Numbered from the stretch's first letter, positions 8,358-19,792 are shown. The stretch: 64,000 nt of DNA from Pseudorhodoferax sp965279475 (GCA_965279475.1 CBDIIA010000003.1:2108001-2172000), one strand, 5' to 3'. A program made the numbers and translations. Notes: generated by a model from the letters alone, not told the origin.

Positions 8358-8383
8358 CTATCGCCGGGATAGCGAGCGTCTAG
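8358..8383 (+). promoter_or_regulatory. OxyR-like site upstream of katG
   Basis: CTAT at 8358, ATAG at 8369 and CTAG at 8380 are spaced by exactly seven bases each. The OxyR consensus is ATAG-N7-CTAT-N7-ATAG-N7-CTAT; here three consecutive elements match, the last with one difference, while the first is absent. It lies 75 bases before the katG start. The fit of element spacing to the gene it precedes supports the call. Confidence 0.45.
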
Positions 8384-8457
8384 TCGCGTCGCAGAGGCTT
8401 CTGTTCCAGAATCGGGCTCCCTCACCGTTCCCCGAGTTCAGAAAGAAGGAGTACCCC

Positions 8458-10710
<2,253 letters not shown>

Positions 10711-10740
10711 GGAAGACCGACGGGCCCCGGCCGGTCCTCC
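10711..10740 (+). terminator. Possible stem-loop after katG
   Basis: Directly after the katG stop, GGA-a-GACCG pairs with CGGTC-c-TCC around a GC-rich 12-base loop. There is no T-run behind it, so it is not a classical intrinsic terminator. It may only stabilise the 3' end. Confidence 0.25.
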
Positions 10741-10823
10741 CGGCGGTGCCCCCCTGCTGGACAGAATCGGTGCGGGCAGTGCACCGCACGGCAGCCTTGA
10801 CGCTGCCGGGGCGATTGACTACA

Positions 10824-10848
10824 TTACTAACCAGTCAGTCATTAGTAA
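10824..10848. promoter_or_regulatory. TetR operator palindrome abutting the tetR start
   Basis: TTACTAA and TTAGTAA are perfect inverted arms around an 11-base centre that itself holds CAGTCAGTC. The element ends at the base before the ATG at 10849. TTGACT at 10815-10820 would serve as -35, so the operator covers the -10 and start region. No ribosome site is visible, which suggests a leaderless message. It is the probable self-binding site of the regulator that follows. Confidence 0.6.
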
Positions 10849-11529
10849 ATGCCGCTGTCCAAGCTCCTTCCCGCCAAAGCCCCTGAAGCGCACGCCAAAC
10901 GTGCGCGGCGCAAGGACGCGCGGCCGGGCGAGCTGCTCGACGCGGCGCTCGACCTGTTCGTCGAGAAGGGTTTTGCCGCGACCCGCGCCGAAGAGGTGGC
11001 GGCGCGGGCCGGTGTCTCCAAGGGAACCCTGTTCCTGTACTTCCCAAGCAAGGAAGAACTGTTCAAGGCGGTGGTGCAGGAGAACCTGTCGGTGCGCTTC
11101 GTCGAATGGAATGCGGAGTACGACAATTTCGCGGGCAGTACCTCGGACATGCTGCGCTACTGCCTGCAGGTCTGGTGGACCCGCGTCGGCGCCACACGGG
11201 CCTCGGGCATCACCAAGCTGATCCTGAGCGAGGCGCACAACTTTCCCGAGATCACGGCGTTCTACCAGGCCGAGGTGATCCGCCCGGCGGGCGTGCTGAT
11301 CCGCCGTATCCTGCAGCGCGGCATCGACAGCGGCGAGTTCCGCGACATCGACGTCGACTACGCCATCTACACCATCAGCAGCGCGATCATCTTCCTCGTG
11401 ATGTGGAAACACTCGATGGGCGCCTGCGTGCCCGAAGGCACCCAGCTCGTGCCGGAAGACTACATCGCCTCGCAAGTCGACATCATCCTGAACGGCCTGC
11501 GCGCGCCCGCGGCCCACGCTGCCCCATGA
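10849..11529 (+). CDS. TetR-family repressor of the RND efflux operon
   Basis: A 226-residue regulator. After a basic N-terminal tail (HAKRARRKDARPG) the helix-turn-helix spans about residues 28-70, with the family signature AEEVAARAGVSKGTLFLYFPSKEELF. The C-terminal helical domain is of the type found in AcrR-like efflux repressors. It overlaps the adaptor gene by four bases (ATGA), so it is the first gene of the operon it most likely represses through the palindrome touching its own start codon. The inducing ligand is unknown. Confidence 0.9.
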   Translation: MPLSKLLPAKAPEAHAKRARRKDARPGELLDAALDLFVEKGFAATRAEEVAARAGVSKGTLFLYFPSKEELFKAVVQENLSVRFVEWNAEYDNFAGSTSDMLRYCLQVWWTRVGATRASGITKLILSEAHNFPEITAFYQAEVIRPAGVLIRRILQRGIDSGEFRDIDVDYAIYTISSAIIFLVMWKHSMGACVPEGTQLVPEDYIASQVDIILNGLRAPAAHAAP

Positions 11530-12689
11530 ATCCTGCCGTTCGCCGCTTCGTCAAATGGACCCTGTTGCTGCTGGCCGTGGTGGTGCTCGCCGGCGGCGGC
11601 TGGCGCTGGCTGCAGGCGCGCAAGGCCCAGCAGGCGGCCGCTGCCACGACGGCTGCCGCCGCCAAGACGCAGAACATCATCGAGCTCACCGCGGGCGACG
11701 TGGTCGAGGTGCGCCCGCGCGACCTGGCACGCGGCCTGCCGATCGCCGGGTCGTTGAAGGTCGTCAACTCGGTGGTGCTGAAGGCGCGTGTGGCCGGCGA
11801 ACTGCAGGGGCTGCGCGTGCGCGAGGGCGACGCCGTGCAGGCCGGCCAGGTCATCGCCAACATCGACCCGATCGAGGTGCAGGCCCGCGTCAAGCAGGCG
11901 CAGGAGCAAGCCGACGCCGCCCGCACGCAGATCGACATCGCCCAGCGCCAGTACGACAACAACAAGGCGCTGGTGAACCAGGGCTTCATCTCCGGCACAG
12001 CGCTCGATACCTCGCAGGCCACGCTGCAATCGGCGCTGGCCACGCACCGCGCCGCGCTCGCGGCGGTTGACATGGCGCGCAAGTCGCTCGACGACACCGT
12101 GCTGCGCTCGCCGCTCACGGGCCAGGTGGCGCAGCGCCTCGCGCAGCCAGGGGAGCGCGTGGCGGTCGACACGCGCATCGTCGAGATCGTCGACCTGCGC
12201 CAGATGGAACTGGAGGCATCGCTCGCTGCCAGCGATTCACTCAACGTGCGCATCGGCCAGACCGCGACGCTGCAGATCGAGGGCAGCGGCCGGCCGGTCG
12301 GCGCCCGCGTCGTGCGCATCAACCCCAGCACCCAGGCCGGCAGCCGCAGCGTGCTGGTGTACCTGGCCGTCGACGCGGTGCCCGGCCTGCGCCAGGGCCT
12401 GTTCGCCCAGGGTGCACTCGACGTCGGCCGCGGCACCTCGCTCAGCGTGCCGCTGGCGGCCGTGCGCACCGACAAGCCGGTGCCCTACGTGCAGGTGGTG
12501 GACCACCAGCGCATCGTGCACAAGCCGGTGCAGACCGGCGTGCGCGGCGTGGCCGATGGCGAGACCATGGTCGAGATCAGCGGCGTCGAGGCCGGCACCC
12601 GCGTGCTGCAGGGCAGCCTGGGCCCGCTGGCCGACGGCACGGCGGTGCGCTTCACCGCGGCGGCGCCAGCGCCCAAGAAGAGCCCCTGA
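11526..12689 (+). CDS. RND efflux periplasmic adaptor (membrane fusion protein)
   Basis: A 387-residue protein with an N-terminal membrane anchor (residues about 9-26). It then shows the biotinyl-lipoyl halves (VVLKARVAGELQGLRVREGD and the later LRSPLTGQVAQRLAQPGE), an alpha-hairpin between them (roughly residues 120-180), and beta-barrel and membrane-proximal domains. No lipobox cysteine is seen. Adaptors of this HlyD/AcrA type link an inner-membrane RND pump to a TolC channel; the pump follows after 3 bases and tolC is 4.4 kb downstream. Confidence 0.92.
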   Translation: MNPAVRRFVKWTLLLLAVVVLAGGGWRWLQARKAQQAAAATTAAAAKTQNIIELTAGDVVEVRPRDLARGLPIAGSLKVVNSVVLKARVAGELQGLRVREGDAVQAGQVIANIDPIEVQARVKQAQEQADAARTQIDIAQRQYDNNKALVNQGFISGTALDTSQATLQSALATHRAALAAVDMARKSLDDTVLRSPLTGQVAQRLAQPGERVAVDTRIVEIVDLRQMELEASLAASDSLNVRIGQTATLQIEGSGRPVGARVVRINPSTQAGSRSVLVYLAVDAVPGLRQGLFAQGALDVGRGTSLSVPLAAVRTDKPVPYVQVVDHQRIVHKPVQTGVRGVADGETMVEISGVEAGTRVLQGSLGPLADGTAVRFTAAAPAPKKSP

Positions 12690-12692
12690 ACG

Positions 12693-15600
12693 ATGTGGTT
12701 CACCCGCGTCAGCCTGCGCAACCCCGTCTTCGCGACGATGGTGATGCTCGCCCTGGTGGTGCTGGGCCTGTTCTCGTACCAGCGGCTGCAGGTCGACCAG
12801 TTCCCGAACATCGACTTCCCGGTGGTCGTCATCACCACCGAGTACCCCGGTGCATCGCCCGAGATCATCGAGAGCGAGGTCACGAAGAAGATCGAGGAAG
12901 GCGTCAACTCGATCGCCGGCATCAACGCCCTCACCTCGCGCAGCTACGAGGGCATGTCGGTGGTGATCATCGAGTTCCAGCTCTACGTGGACGGGCGCAA
13001 GGCGGCCGAGGACACGCGGGAGAAGGTGGCCTCGGTGCGCCCCTTGCTGCGCGACGAGGTAAAGGAGCCGCGCGTGCTGCGCTTCGACCCGTCGAGCCGC
13101 GCCGTGTGGTCGCTGGCGGTGTTGCCGGACGACGACAAGGCGGCAGCCGGAGCCGGTTCCGCTGCTGGCACCGTGTTGCCGACGGCCAAGCCGTCGGCCA
13201 TCGAGCTGACGAACTGGGCCGACCAGGTGCTGAAGAAGCGGCTGGAGAACGTGCGCGGCGTCGGCTCGGTCACGCTGGTCGGCGGCACCAAACGCGAGAT
13301 CAACATCTACCTGCAGCCGCAGGCGATGGAGGCGCTGGGCGTGACCACCGACCAGGTCGTCAACGCGGTGCGCGGCGAGAACCAGAACCTGCCGATGGGC
13401 GCGATCCGCTCGCTGGCGGCCGAGCGCGTGGTGCAGATCGATGGCCGCGTGCAGCGGCCCGAGGAGTTCGGCCGCATCATCGTCGCGCGCAAGGGCACCG
13501 TCACTGGTGCCAACAACACGACCCAGGCCACCGGCACCGCGATCCGGCTCGACCAGGTGGCGCGCATCAGTGACGGCGCGCAGGAGATCGACAGCCTGGC
13601 GCTCTACAACGGCCAGCGCACGCTGCTGCTGACGGTGCAGAAGTCGCAGGACGAGAACACCATCGCCGTCGTCGACGGCCTGCTGCAGGCGGTGGCCGAG
13701 ATGCGCCCGCAACTGCCGCCCGGCATCCGGCTGGAACCCGTGACCGATGCGTCGCGCTCGATCCGCGTGGCGGTGGCCAACGTGCGCAGCACGCTGGTGG
13801 AGGGCGCCCTGCTCACGGTGCTGATCGTGTTTCTGTTCCTGAACTCGTGGCGCTCCACCGTCATCACCGGGCTCACGCTGCCGATCGCGCTGATCGGCAC
13901 CTTCCTGTTCATGTACATGTTCGGCTTCACGATCAACATGATCACGCTGATGGCGCTGTCCTTGTGCGTGGGGCTGCTGATCGACGACGCGATCGTGGTG
14001 CGCGAGAACATCGTGCGCCACGTGCAGATGGGCAAGTCGGCTTTCACCGCGTCGCTGGACGGCACGCAGGAGATCGGCATGGCCGTGCTGGCGACCACGT
14101 TCTCGATCGTCGCGGTGTTCCTGCCGATCGGCTTCATGGGCGGCATCATCGGCAAGTTCTTCCACGAGTTCGGGCTGACCATCGTCGCGGCGGTGCTGAT
14201 CTCGATGTTTGTCAGCTTCACGCTCGACCCGATGCTCTCCAGCATCTGGCACGACCCGAGCATCGATGCACACGGCAGGGGCGGTGCGGGCCGGCCGCGC
14301 AGTTTCTACGACAGGACCATCGGACGCGTCACCGGCTGGTTCGACCATGCGACCGAGCGGCTGGCCGACGGCTACGAGCACATCCTGCGCTGGTCGCTGC
14401 TGCACCGGCTCGCGACCATTGGGCTCGCGGTCGTGGTCTTCGTGGTCAGCCTGGTGCTGGTGCCGCTGGTGGGCACCGAGTTCGTGCCCAAGGCCGATTT
14501 CTCCGAGACCTCGATCAATTTCTACACGCCGGTGGGCTCGTCGCTCGAAGTGACGGAGGCCAAGGCGCGCCAGGTCGAGGCCATCGTGCGCGAGTTCCCC
14601 GAAACGCGCTACACGGTCTCCACCATCAACACCGGCAACGCGCAGGGCAAGATGTATGCGTCCATCTATGTGCGCCTGGTCGACCGCAAGAACCGCAGCC
14701 GCAGTGTCGACCAGTTGTCCGGTGTGCTGCGTGCCCGGCTCGGCCAGGTGGCCGGCATCACCGTGACCCACGTCGGCCTGGTCGACTCGGTGGGCGGCGG
14801 CAAGCAGATCGAGTTCTCGCTGCAGGGCGCCGACCTGAAGCAGCTCGAACGCCTGAACCGCCTGGTCGCCGAGCGCCTGCGCGGCGTGCCCGGCCTGGTC
14901 GATCTCGACTCCAGCCTGAAGCCCGACAAACCCGCCCTCAACATCGAGGTGCGGCGCGAGGCGGCGTCCGATCTCGGCCTGTCGGTCGGCTCCATCGGCA
15001 CGCAACTGCGCACGCTGATCGCCGGGCAGAACGTCGGCAACTGGCGCGCACCCGACGACCAGACCTACGACGTCAACGTGCGCCTGTCGCCCGAGGCGCG
15101 CAACGCGCCGCAGGATCTCGAACGCCTGCCCTTCATGGCCGCGCCCAACGCCAGCAATGCCGACGGCAGCTCGCGCATCGTGCGGCTGAACCAGGTGGCC
15201 AGCGTACGCGAGGCCACCGGGCCCAACCAGATCAACCGGCGTGCACTGTCGCGCGAGGTCGCGGTCAACGCCAACGTCGACGGGCGCTCGGCCGGCCAAG
15301 TGTCCGAGGACATCCGCGCCGTGCTTGACGGCATCGCGTTCCCGCCGGGCTATCGCTACCAGTTCAGCGGCTCGACCAAGAACATGCAGGAGTCGTTCGG
15401 CTACGCGATCTCGGCGCTGGTGTTGGCCATCCTGTTCATCTACATGATCCTGGCCAGCCAGTTCAAGAGTTTCCTGCAGCCGCTGGCGCTGATGACCTCG
15501 CTGCCGCTCACGCTGATCGGCGTGGTGCTGGCGCTGATGATGTTCCGCTCGACGCTGTCGATGTTCTCCATCATCGGCATCGTGATGCTGATGGGCCTGG

Positions 15601-15998
15601 TGACGAAGAACGCGATCCTGCTGGTCGACTTCGCGATCCGGGCGCGCGAAGGCGTGCGCGCCGAGGACGGCACCCAGCTCGAGCCCGGCCTGGGCCGATC
15701 CGAAGCGCTGCTGCTGGCCGCCCGCGTGCGCCTGCGCCCGATCCTGATGACCACGCTCGCGATGATCTTCGGCATGGTGCCGCTGGCGTTCGCGCTGTCC
15801 GAAGGCTCGGAGCAGCGCGCGCCGATGGGGCAGGCCGTGATCGGCGGCGTCATCACCTCGTCGCTGCTGACGCTGGTGGTGGTGCCGGTCGTCTACTGCT
15901 ACATGGACGACCTGGCCGCCTGGCTGAAGCGCCGCTTCGGCCCTGCGCCGGCAGCCGCCGCGTCACCAACAAGTCCTAAAATCGCCGGTTTGTCGTGA
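12693..15998 (+). CDS. RND-family efflux pump permease (HAE1/AcrB-like)
   Basis: A 1101-residue proton-driven pump with the two-fold repeat of the RND superfamily: a membrane helix near residues 12-30, a large periplasmic porter domain, a block of about five or six helices (residues about 365-530), then the whole pattern again. The proton-relay aspartates are in GLLIDDAIVVREN (helix 4) and the partner Lys in LVTKNAILLVDFA (helix 10). It is longer than AcrB because of an Ala/Gly-rich insert near residue 150 and a longer loop between halves. Substrates cannot be inferred; homologues export drugs, solvents or aromatic compounds. Confidence 0.95.
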   Translation: MWFTRVSLRNPVFATMVMLALVVLGLFSYQRLQVDQFPNIDFPVVVITTEYPGASPEIIESEVTKKIEEGVNSIAGINALTSRSYEGMSVVIIEFQLYVDGRKAAEDTREKVASVRPLLRDEVKEPRVLRFDPSSRAVWSLAVLPDDDKAAAGAGSAAGTVLPTAKPSAIELTNWADQVLKKRLENVRGVGSVTLVGGTKREINIYLQPQAMEALGVTTDQVVNAVRGENQNLPMGAIRSLAAERVVQIDGRVQRPEEFGRIIVARKGTVTGANNTTQATGTAIRLDQVARISDGAQEIDSLALYNGQRTLLLTVQKSQDENTIAVVDGLLQAVAEMRPQLPPGIRLEPVTDASRSIRVAVANVRSTLVEGALLTVLIVFLFLNSWRSTVITGLTLPIALIGTFLFMYMFGFTINMITLMALSLCVGLLIDDAIVVRENIVRHVQMGKSAFTASLDGTQEIGMAVLATTFSIVAVFLPIGFMGGIIGKFFHEFGLTIVAAVLISMFVSFTLDPMLSSIWHDPSIDAHGRGGAGRPRSFYDRTIGRVTGWFDHATERLADGYEHILRWSLLHRLATIGLAVVVFVVSLVLVPLVGTEFVPKADFSETSINFYTPVGSSLEVTEAKARQVEAIVREFPETRYTVSTINTGNAQGKMYASIYVRLVDRKNRSRSVDQLSGVLRARLGQVAGITVTHVGLVDSVGGGKQIEFSLQGADLKQLERLNRLVAERLRGVPGLVDLDSSLKPDKPALNIEVRREAASDLGLSVGSIGTQLRTLIAGQNVGNWRAPDDQTYDVNVRLSPEARNAPQDLERLPFMAAPNASNADGSSRIVRLNQVASVREATGPNQINRRALSREVAVNANVDGRSAGQVSEDIRAVLDGIAFPPGYRYQFSGSTKNMQESFGYAISALVLAILFIYMILASQFKSFLQPLALMTSLPLTLIGVVLALMMFRSTLSMFSIIGIVMLMGLVTKNAILLVDFAIRAREGVRAEDGTQLEPGLGRSEALLLAARVRLRPILMTTLAMIFGMVPLAFALSEGSEQRAPMGQAVIGGVITSSLLTLVVVPVVYCYMDDLAAWLKRRFGPAPAAAASPTSPKIAGLS

Positions 15999-16014
15999 AC
16001 CGCCCCACCCCACC

Positions 16015-16704
16015 ATGATGAACTCCGCTCAAGTCGAACAAAGCCGCTTCAACATGATCGAGCAGCAGATCCGTCCCTGGGACGTGCTCGATCCCGCCAT
16101 CCTCGAACTGCTGGGCGTCGTCAAACGCGAGACCTTCCTGCCGCCGGCGCTGCGCGCCCTCGCCTTCGTCGATACCGAGGTGCCGCTGCTGACGCCGCAC
16201 GAGGAAGCGATGCGCAAGGGCCAGTGCATGCTGCCGCCCAAGATCGACGCGCGCGCCGTGCAGGACCTGAAGGTCAAGAAGACCGACCGCGTGCTCGAGA
16301 TCGGCACCGGTTCGGGCTACGCCGCCGCGCTGCTGGCCCACCGCGCCCAGCACGTGCTGACGCTCGAGATCGAGCCCGAACTGGCCCGCACCGCCCGCAG
16401 CAACCTGCAGCAGGCCGGGCTGTTCAATGTCGAGGTGCGGGAAGCCGATGGCGCGGGCGGCGCGCCGGCCGACGGCCCGTTCGACGTGATCATGCTGAGC
16501 GGCTCGGTACCATCGGTGCCGCCCGCGCTGCTGGCGCAGCTGGCGCCCGGCGGCCGGCTGTTCGCGATCGTCGGCCAGCAGCCGATGATGCGCGCCAACC
16601 TCGTCACCCGCGTCGGCGAGGCCCGCTACGAGACGCTCGAGCCCTGGGATGCCGTGGCGCCACGCCTGCAGAACTTTGCCGAACCCTCGCGCTTCAAGTT
16701 CTGA
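16015..16704 (+). CDS. PIMT-like SAM-dependent methyltransferase
   Basis: A 229-residue protein of the protein-L-isoaspartate O-methyltransferase family. The SAM motif I is VLEIGTGSGYAAALL (residues about 94-108). The segment MLPPKIDARAVQDL stands where true Pcm enzymes have the TISQP substrate loop, so isoaspartate repair is not assured. It sits between the RND pump and the rhodanese-tolC pair, in an order common in Burkholderiales, with 16 bases to the pump stop. It could be co-transcribed with the exporter. Confidence 0.8.
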   Translation: MMNSAQVEQSRFNMIEQQIRPWDVLDPAILELLGVVKRETFLPPALRALAFVDTEVPLLTPHEEAMRKGQCMLPPKIDARAVQDLKVKKTDRVLEIGTGSGYAAALLAHRAQHVLTLEIEPELARTARSNLQQAGLFNVEVREADGAGGAPADGPFDVIMLSGSVPSVPPALLAQLAPGGRLFAIVGQQPMMRANLVTRVGEARYETLEPWDAVAPRLQNFAEPSRFKF

Positions 16705-16738
16705 AGCCATCCGACGACGCCCTTCCCACCGCCTGCGC

Positions 16739-17080
16739 ATGATCGAACAAATCCCCCCTTCCGGCCTGAACGACTGGATCGCCGCCCGCCAGGCGGCCGG
16801 CACCCCGGTGGTGCTCGACGTGCGCGAGCCCTGGGAGCTGCAGACCGCCAGCGTGCGTGCCGACGGGTTCACGCTCGTGAAGATCCCGATGGGCGAGATT
16901 CCCACCCGGCTCGCCGAACTCGACGCCGACACGCCCATCGCCTGCCTGTGCCACCACGGCGCACGCAGCCTGCGGGTCGCGCAGTTCCTGCAGCAGAACG
17001 GCTTTGCCGACGTGGTCAACGTGAGCGGCGGCATCGACGCCTGGTCGCTGCAGTGCGACCCGGCCGTGCCGCGCTACTAG
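16739..17080 (+). CDS. Single-domain rhodanese-like sulfurtransferase
   Basis: A 113-residue single rhodanese domain. The active-site loop is CHHGARS with the catalytic Cys71, and the CH2A-like motif VVLDVREPWE is at residues 24-33. Such proteins carry persulfide sulfur for thiosulfate or sulfide metabolism. It lies 34 bases after the methyltransferase gene and 50 before tolC. The chosen ATG gives the expected N-terminus; longer frames run into the gene upstream. Confidence 0.88.
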   Translation: MIEQIPPSGLNDWIAARQAAGTPVVLDVREPWELQTASVRADGFTLVKIPMGEIPTRLAELDADTPIACLCHHGARSLRVAQFLQQNGFADVVNVSGGIDAWSLQCDPAVPRY

Positions 17081-17130
17081 ATTTCCCGCCTTTCGTCGGT
17101 TGCAGCCACTCCGTTTCTTCAAGGAAGCCC

Positions 17131-18453
17131 ATGACCCCGTTCCGCCTCGCTCCCCTGTGTCTGGCGCTGTTGGCCACCTGCGTTGCGCCGGCCGGGGCCC
17201 AGAGCCTGGTGGACCTGTTCGAATCGGCCCGCGCCACCGACGCTACCTACCAGTCGGCCAGGGCACAGTACGACGCCAACCTGGCCAAGGCCGACCAGGC
17301 CCGTGCGCTGCTGCTGCCGACGGCCAACCTGTCGAGCGGCCTGAACCGCAACCTGTTCGACAGCACGGTGCCATCGATCGACCGCGCGTACACGGGCGCC
17401 AGCGCTTCGGTGGCCGCATCGCAGCCCTTGTACCGGCCCGCCAACGCGGCCGGCTACGCGCAGGGCATGAAACAGGTGGGCATCGCCGAGGCGCAGTTGC
17501 GCGCCGCCGAGCAGGACCTGGTGATCCGCGTGAGCCAGGCCTATTTCGACGTGCTGGCCGCGCAGGACACGCTGGCCTTCGTGCGGGCGCAGAAGACGGC
17601 GGTGGCCGAACAGCTGGCTTCGGCCAAACGCAATTTCGAGGTCGGCACCGCCACCATCACCGACACCCGCGAAGCCCAGGCCCGCTACGACCTGGTGATC
17701 GCCCAGGAGATCGCCGCCGAGAACGACCTGCGCGTGAAGAAGCTGGCCCTCGACACCGTGGTCTCCAAGCGCGATGCACAGCCCACCGCGCTGGCGGTGC
17801 CGGTCGAGTTGCCGCCACTGCAGCCGGCCGATGCGGAAGCCTGGGCGCAGCAAGCCGAGGCCCTGCACCCGAGCGTGCAGCAGGCCGTCATCGCGCTCGA
17901 TGTCGCGCGCCTCGAAACCGAGAAGGCCAAGGCCGGCCACAAACCCACGCTCGATCTGGTGGCCAGCTACGGCTTCAACCGTTATCCCAACGGCAACACC
18001 ACGGTCTCGGCTGGCACACGCAACACATCGGCCAGCGTCGGCGTGTCGCTCAACGTGCCGCTGTTCGCCGGGTTCTCGGTGCAGAACCGGATCCGCGAAA
18101 CCCTGTCCCTTGAAGACAAGGCGCAGGCCGACCTCGAAGCCACGCGCCGCGCCGTGACCCAGGCCACGCGCGCCTCGTATTACGGCGTGGCCTCGGGCCA
18201 GGGCCAGGTGAAGGCGCTCGAAGCCGCCGAAGCCTCGAGCCAGAGCGCGCTCGATGCCAACAAGCTCGGGTACCAGGTGGGCGTGCGCATCAACATCGAC
18301 GTGCTGAACTCGCAGAGCCAGCTGTTCCAGACCAAACGCGATCTGGCCCAGGCCCGCTACAACGTGCTGCTGGGTGGCCTGCGGCTGCGCCAGGCCAACG
18401 GCACGCTGCGTGCCGAAGACCTGCAGCCGGTCAACGCGCTGCTGGTGCGCTGA
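17131..18453 (+). CDS. tolC: TolC-family outer membrane channel
   Basis: A 440-residue outer-membrane efflux protein. A signal peptide ends near AGAQS (residue 24). The protein then shows the duplicated outer-membrane-efflux repeat rich in Ala, Gln and coiled-coil heptads (for example AEQLASAKRNFEVGTATITD and its counterpart SQSALDANKLGYQVGVRIN), which forms the alpha-barrel tunnel. The start has AAGGAAG at 17121-17127. It would complete the tripartite exporter with the upstream adaptor and pump, and may serve other systems. Its last 23 bases overlap the convergent waaA. Confidence 0.93.
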   Translation: MTPFRLAPLCLALLATCVAPAGAQSLVDLFESARATDATYQSARAQYDANLAKADQARALLLPTANLSSGLNRNLFDSTVPSIDRAYTGASASVAASQPLYRPANAAGYAQGMKQVGIAEAQLRAAEQDLVIRVSQAYFDVLAAQDTLAFVRAQKTAVAEQLASAKRNFEVGTATITDTREAQARYDLVIAQEIAAENDLRVKKLALDTVVSKRDAQPTALAVPVELPPLQPADAEAWAQQAEALHPSVQQAVIALDVARLETEKAKAGHKPTLDLVASYGFNRYPNGNTTVSAGTRNTSASVGVSLNVPLFAGFSVQNRIRETLSLEDKAQADLEATRRAVTQATRASYYGVASGQGQVKALEAAEASSQSALDANKLGYQVGVRINIDVLNSQSQLFQTKRDLAQARYNVLLGGLRLRQANGTLRAEDLQPVNALLVR

Positions 18454-19792
18454 AGGCCCGAGCAGCCGGAGCGGCTGGGGGCAGTAGCGCCGCGATCGCA
18501 TCCGCCGTGCGCGCCGCCGCACCCCGATGGCTGGCGGCAAACCCGAGCGCGGCATCGACCGCCGTCTGCCGCTGCGCTGGGTCGGCGGTTAGTTCGCCGG
18601 CCACCCGCATGGCCTCCTCCAGATCAACCACCCGCCGCGCCGCGCCTGCGGCCTCGGCCAGCGTGGCGGCTTCCGCAAAATTGAAGGTGTGCGGCCCCAT
18701 CACGACCGGGCAGCCGCAGGCCGCGGCCTCGATCAGGTTCTGCCCGCCCAGGGCTTCGAAGCTGCCGCCGAGCAGCGCCACGTCGGCCAGGCCGTAGTAC
18801 AGGGCCATCTCGCCCAGCGAATCGCCGATCCAGACTGCGGCCGGCCGGGCGCCAGGATCGACAGCCGGTGGCCCGCCATTCCATGCACTGCGCCGTACCG
18901 CCGCAAAACCGTGGCGTATCACCAAGGCGGCCACCTCGTCGAAACGCTGCGGATGGCGCGGCACGATCAGCCACTGCACCGAGGCGGCTGCGCTTGCCGC
19001 GTCGCCGGCCTGCAGCAACTGCAGCAGCGCGGCCTCTTCGCCTTCGCGTGAACTCGCGAACAACACGATGCGCCGGCCCCCGGCGGCCGCGTGCGCGGCC
19101 CGCCAGGCCCGTCCACGTGCCCATTGGTCGGCGTCCGGCGTGGCATCGAACTTCAGGTTGCCGAACACGCCCTGCACCGGCGCACCCAGTTGCCGCAGCC
19201 GCTCCGCGTCGCCTTCGGTCTGGGCGTAGACGGCACGCAGCGCCTGGTAGGCGGGCTCCATCAGCACCGCCACCGCCTGCGACTGGCGCAGGCTCTTGTC
19301 GCTGAGCCGTGCGTTCGCCACCACCAGCGGGATGCCGGCCTGCGCGCACGCCGCGCACAGCGACGGCCAGATCTCGGTCTCCATCAGGATGCCGACGGCC
19401 GGCTTGAAGCGGCGCAGGAAGCGCCGGACAATGTGCGGCGCATCCCAGGGTTGCCAGACCTGCAGGTCGCCCGCCCGCAGCAGCCGCTGGCCCTCGGCCC
19501 GGCCGGTCGCCGTGCCGTGCGTCAGCAGCAGCCGCATGCCGGGCAAACGCTCGCGCAGCGCCGCGATCAGCACGGCCGCAGCGCGGGTCTCGCCCAGCGA
19601 GACCGCATGCACCCAGACGTAGCCGCCCGCCGCATCGGCATCGGAGCCTGCGCCGGCCAGCGCGGCATAACGGCCGAAGCGCTCTTCCACGGCGTGCAGA
19701 TAGCCGCGTTCGGCCACGCCACGGCGGCGCAGCTTGGCCCGCAGCAGCGGCTGCGCCAGCCACATCAGCAGCGCGTAGAGGCGCAGCATCAT
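18431..19792 (-). CDS. waaA: Kdo transferase (lipid IVA 3-deoxy-D-manno-octulosonic acid transferase)
   Basis: A 453-residue GT30 glycosyltransferase that adds Kdo from CMP-Kdo to the lipid A precursor at the inner face of the cytoplasmic membrane. It has an N-terminal hydrophobic anchor (LYALLMWLAQPLL), the acceptor-domain motif HAVSLGETRAA with the catalytic Glu, and the donor-domain segment GGSFEALGGQNLIEAAACG. The GPHTFNF motif follows. The start ATG at 19792 overlaps the waaC stop (ATGA), so the two LPS core genes are coupled. The C-terminus is Ala-rich and overlaps tolC tail to tail. Confidence 0.95.
   Translation of the reverse strand: MMLRLYALLMWLAQPLLRAKLRRRGVAERGYLHAVEERFGRYAALAGAGSDADAAGGYVWVHAVSLGETRAAAVLIAALRERLPGMRLLLTHGTATGRAEGQRLLRAGDLQVWQPWDAPHIVRRFLRRFKPAVGILMETEIWPSLCAACAQAGIPLVVANARLSDKSLRQSQAVAVLMEPAYQALRAVYAQTEGDAERLRQLGAPVQGVFGNLKFDATPDADQWARGRAWRAAHAAAGGRRIVLFASSREGEEAALLQLLQAGDAASAAASVQWLIVPRHPQRFDEVAALVIRHGFAAVRRSAWNGGPPAVDPGARPAAVWIGDSLGEMALYYGLADVALLGGSFEALGGQNLIEAAACGCPVVMGPHTFNFAEAATLAEAAGAARRVVDLEEAMRVAGELTADPAQRQTAVDAALGFAASHRGAAARTADAIAALLPPAAPAARAFSAPAAR

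Noticed and set aside
8263..8379. Short minus-strand open stretch ending in RCEFFGPEAALD, possibly a gene remnant after the Bug gene
   Set aside because: It looks like a protein C-terminus by composition, but has no start, no recognised family, and its upstream end runs into the OxyR-like site. Too little to call a pseudogene.
12237..15299. 1020-codon open frame antisense to the RND pump
   Set aside because: Low-complexity composition (His, Arg, Asp, Gln), no recognisable domain; the pump on the other strand has full family motifs.
16015..16704. Naming the methyltransferase pcm
   Set aside because: The usual substrate loop of isoaspartate methyltransferases is replaced, so the family name is used without the gene symbol.
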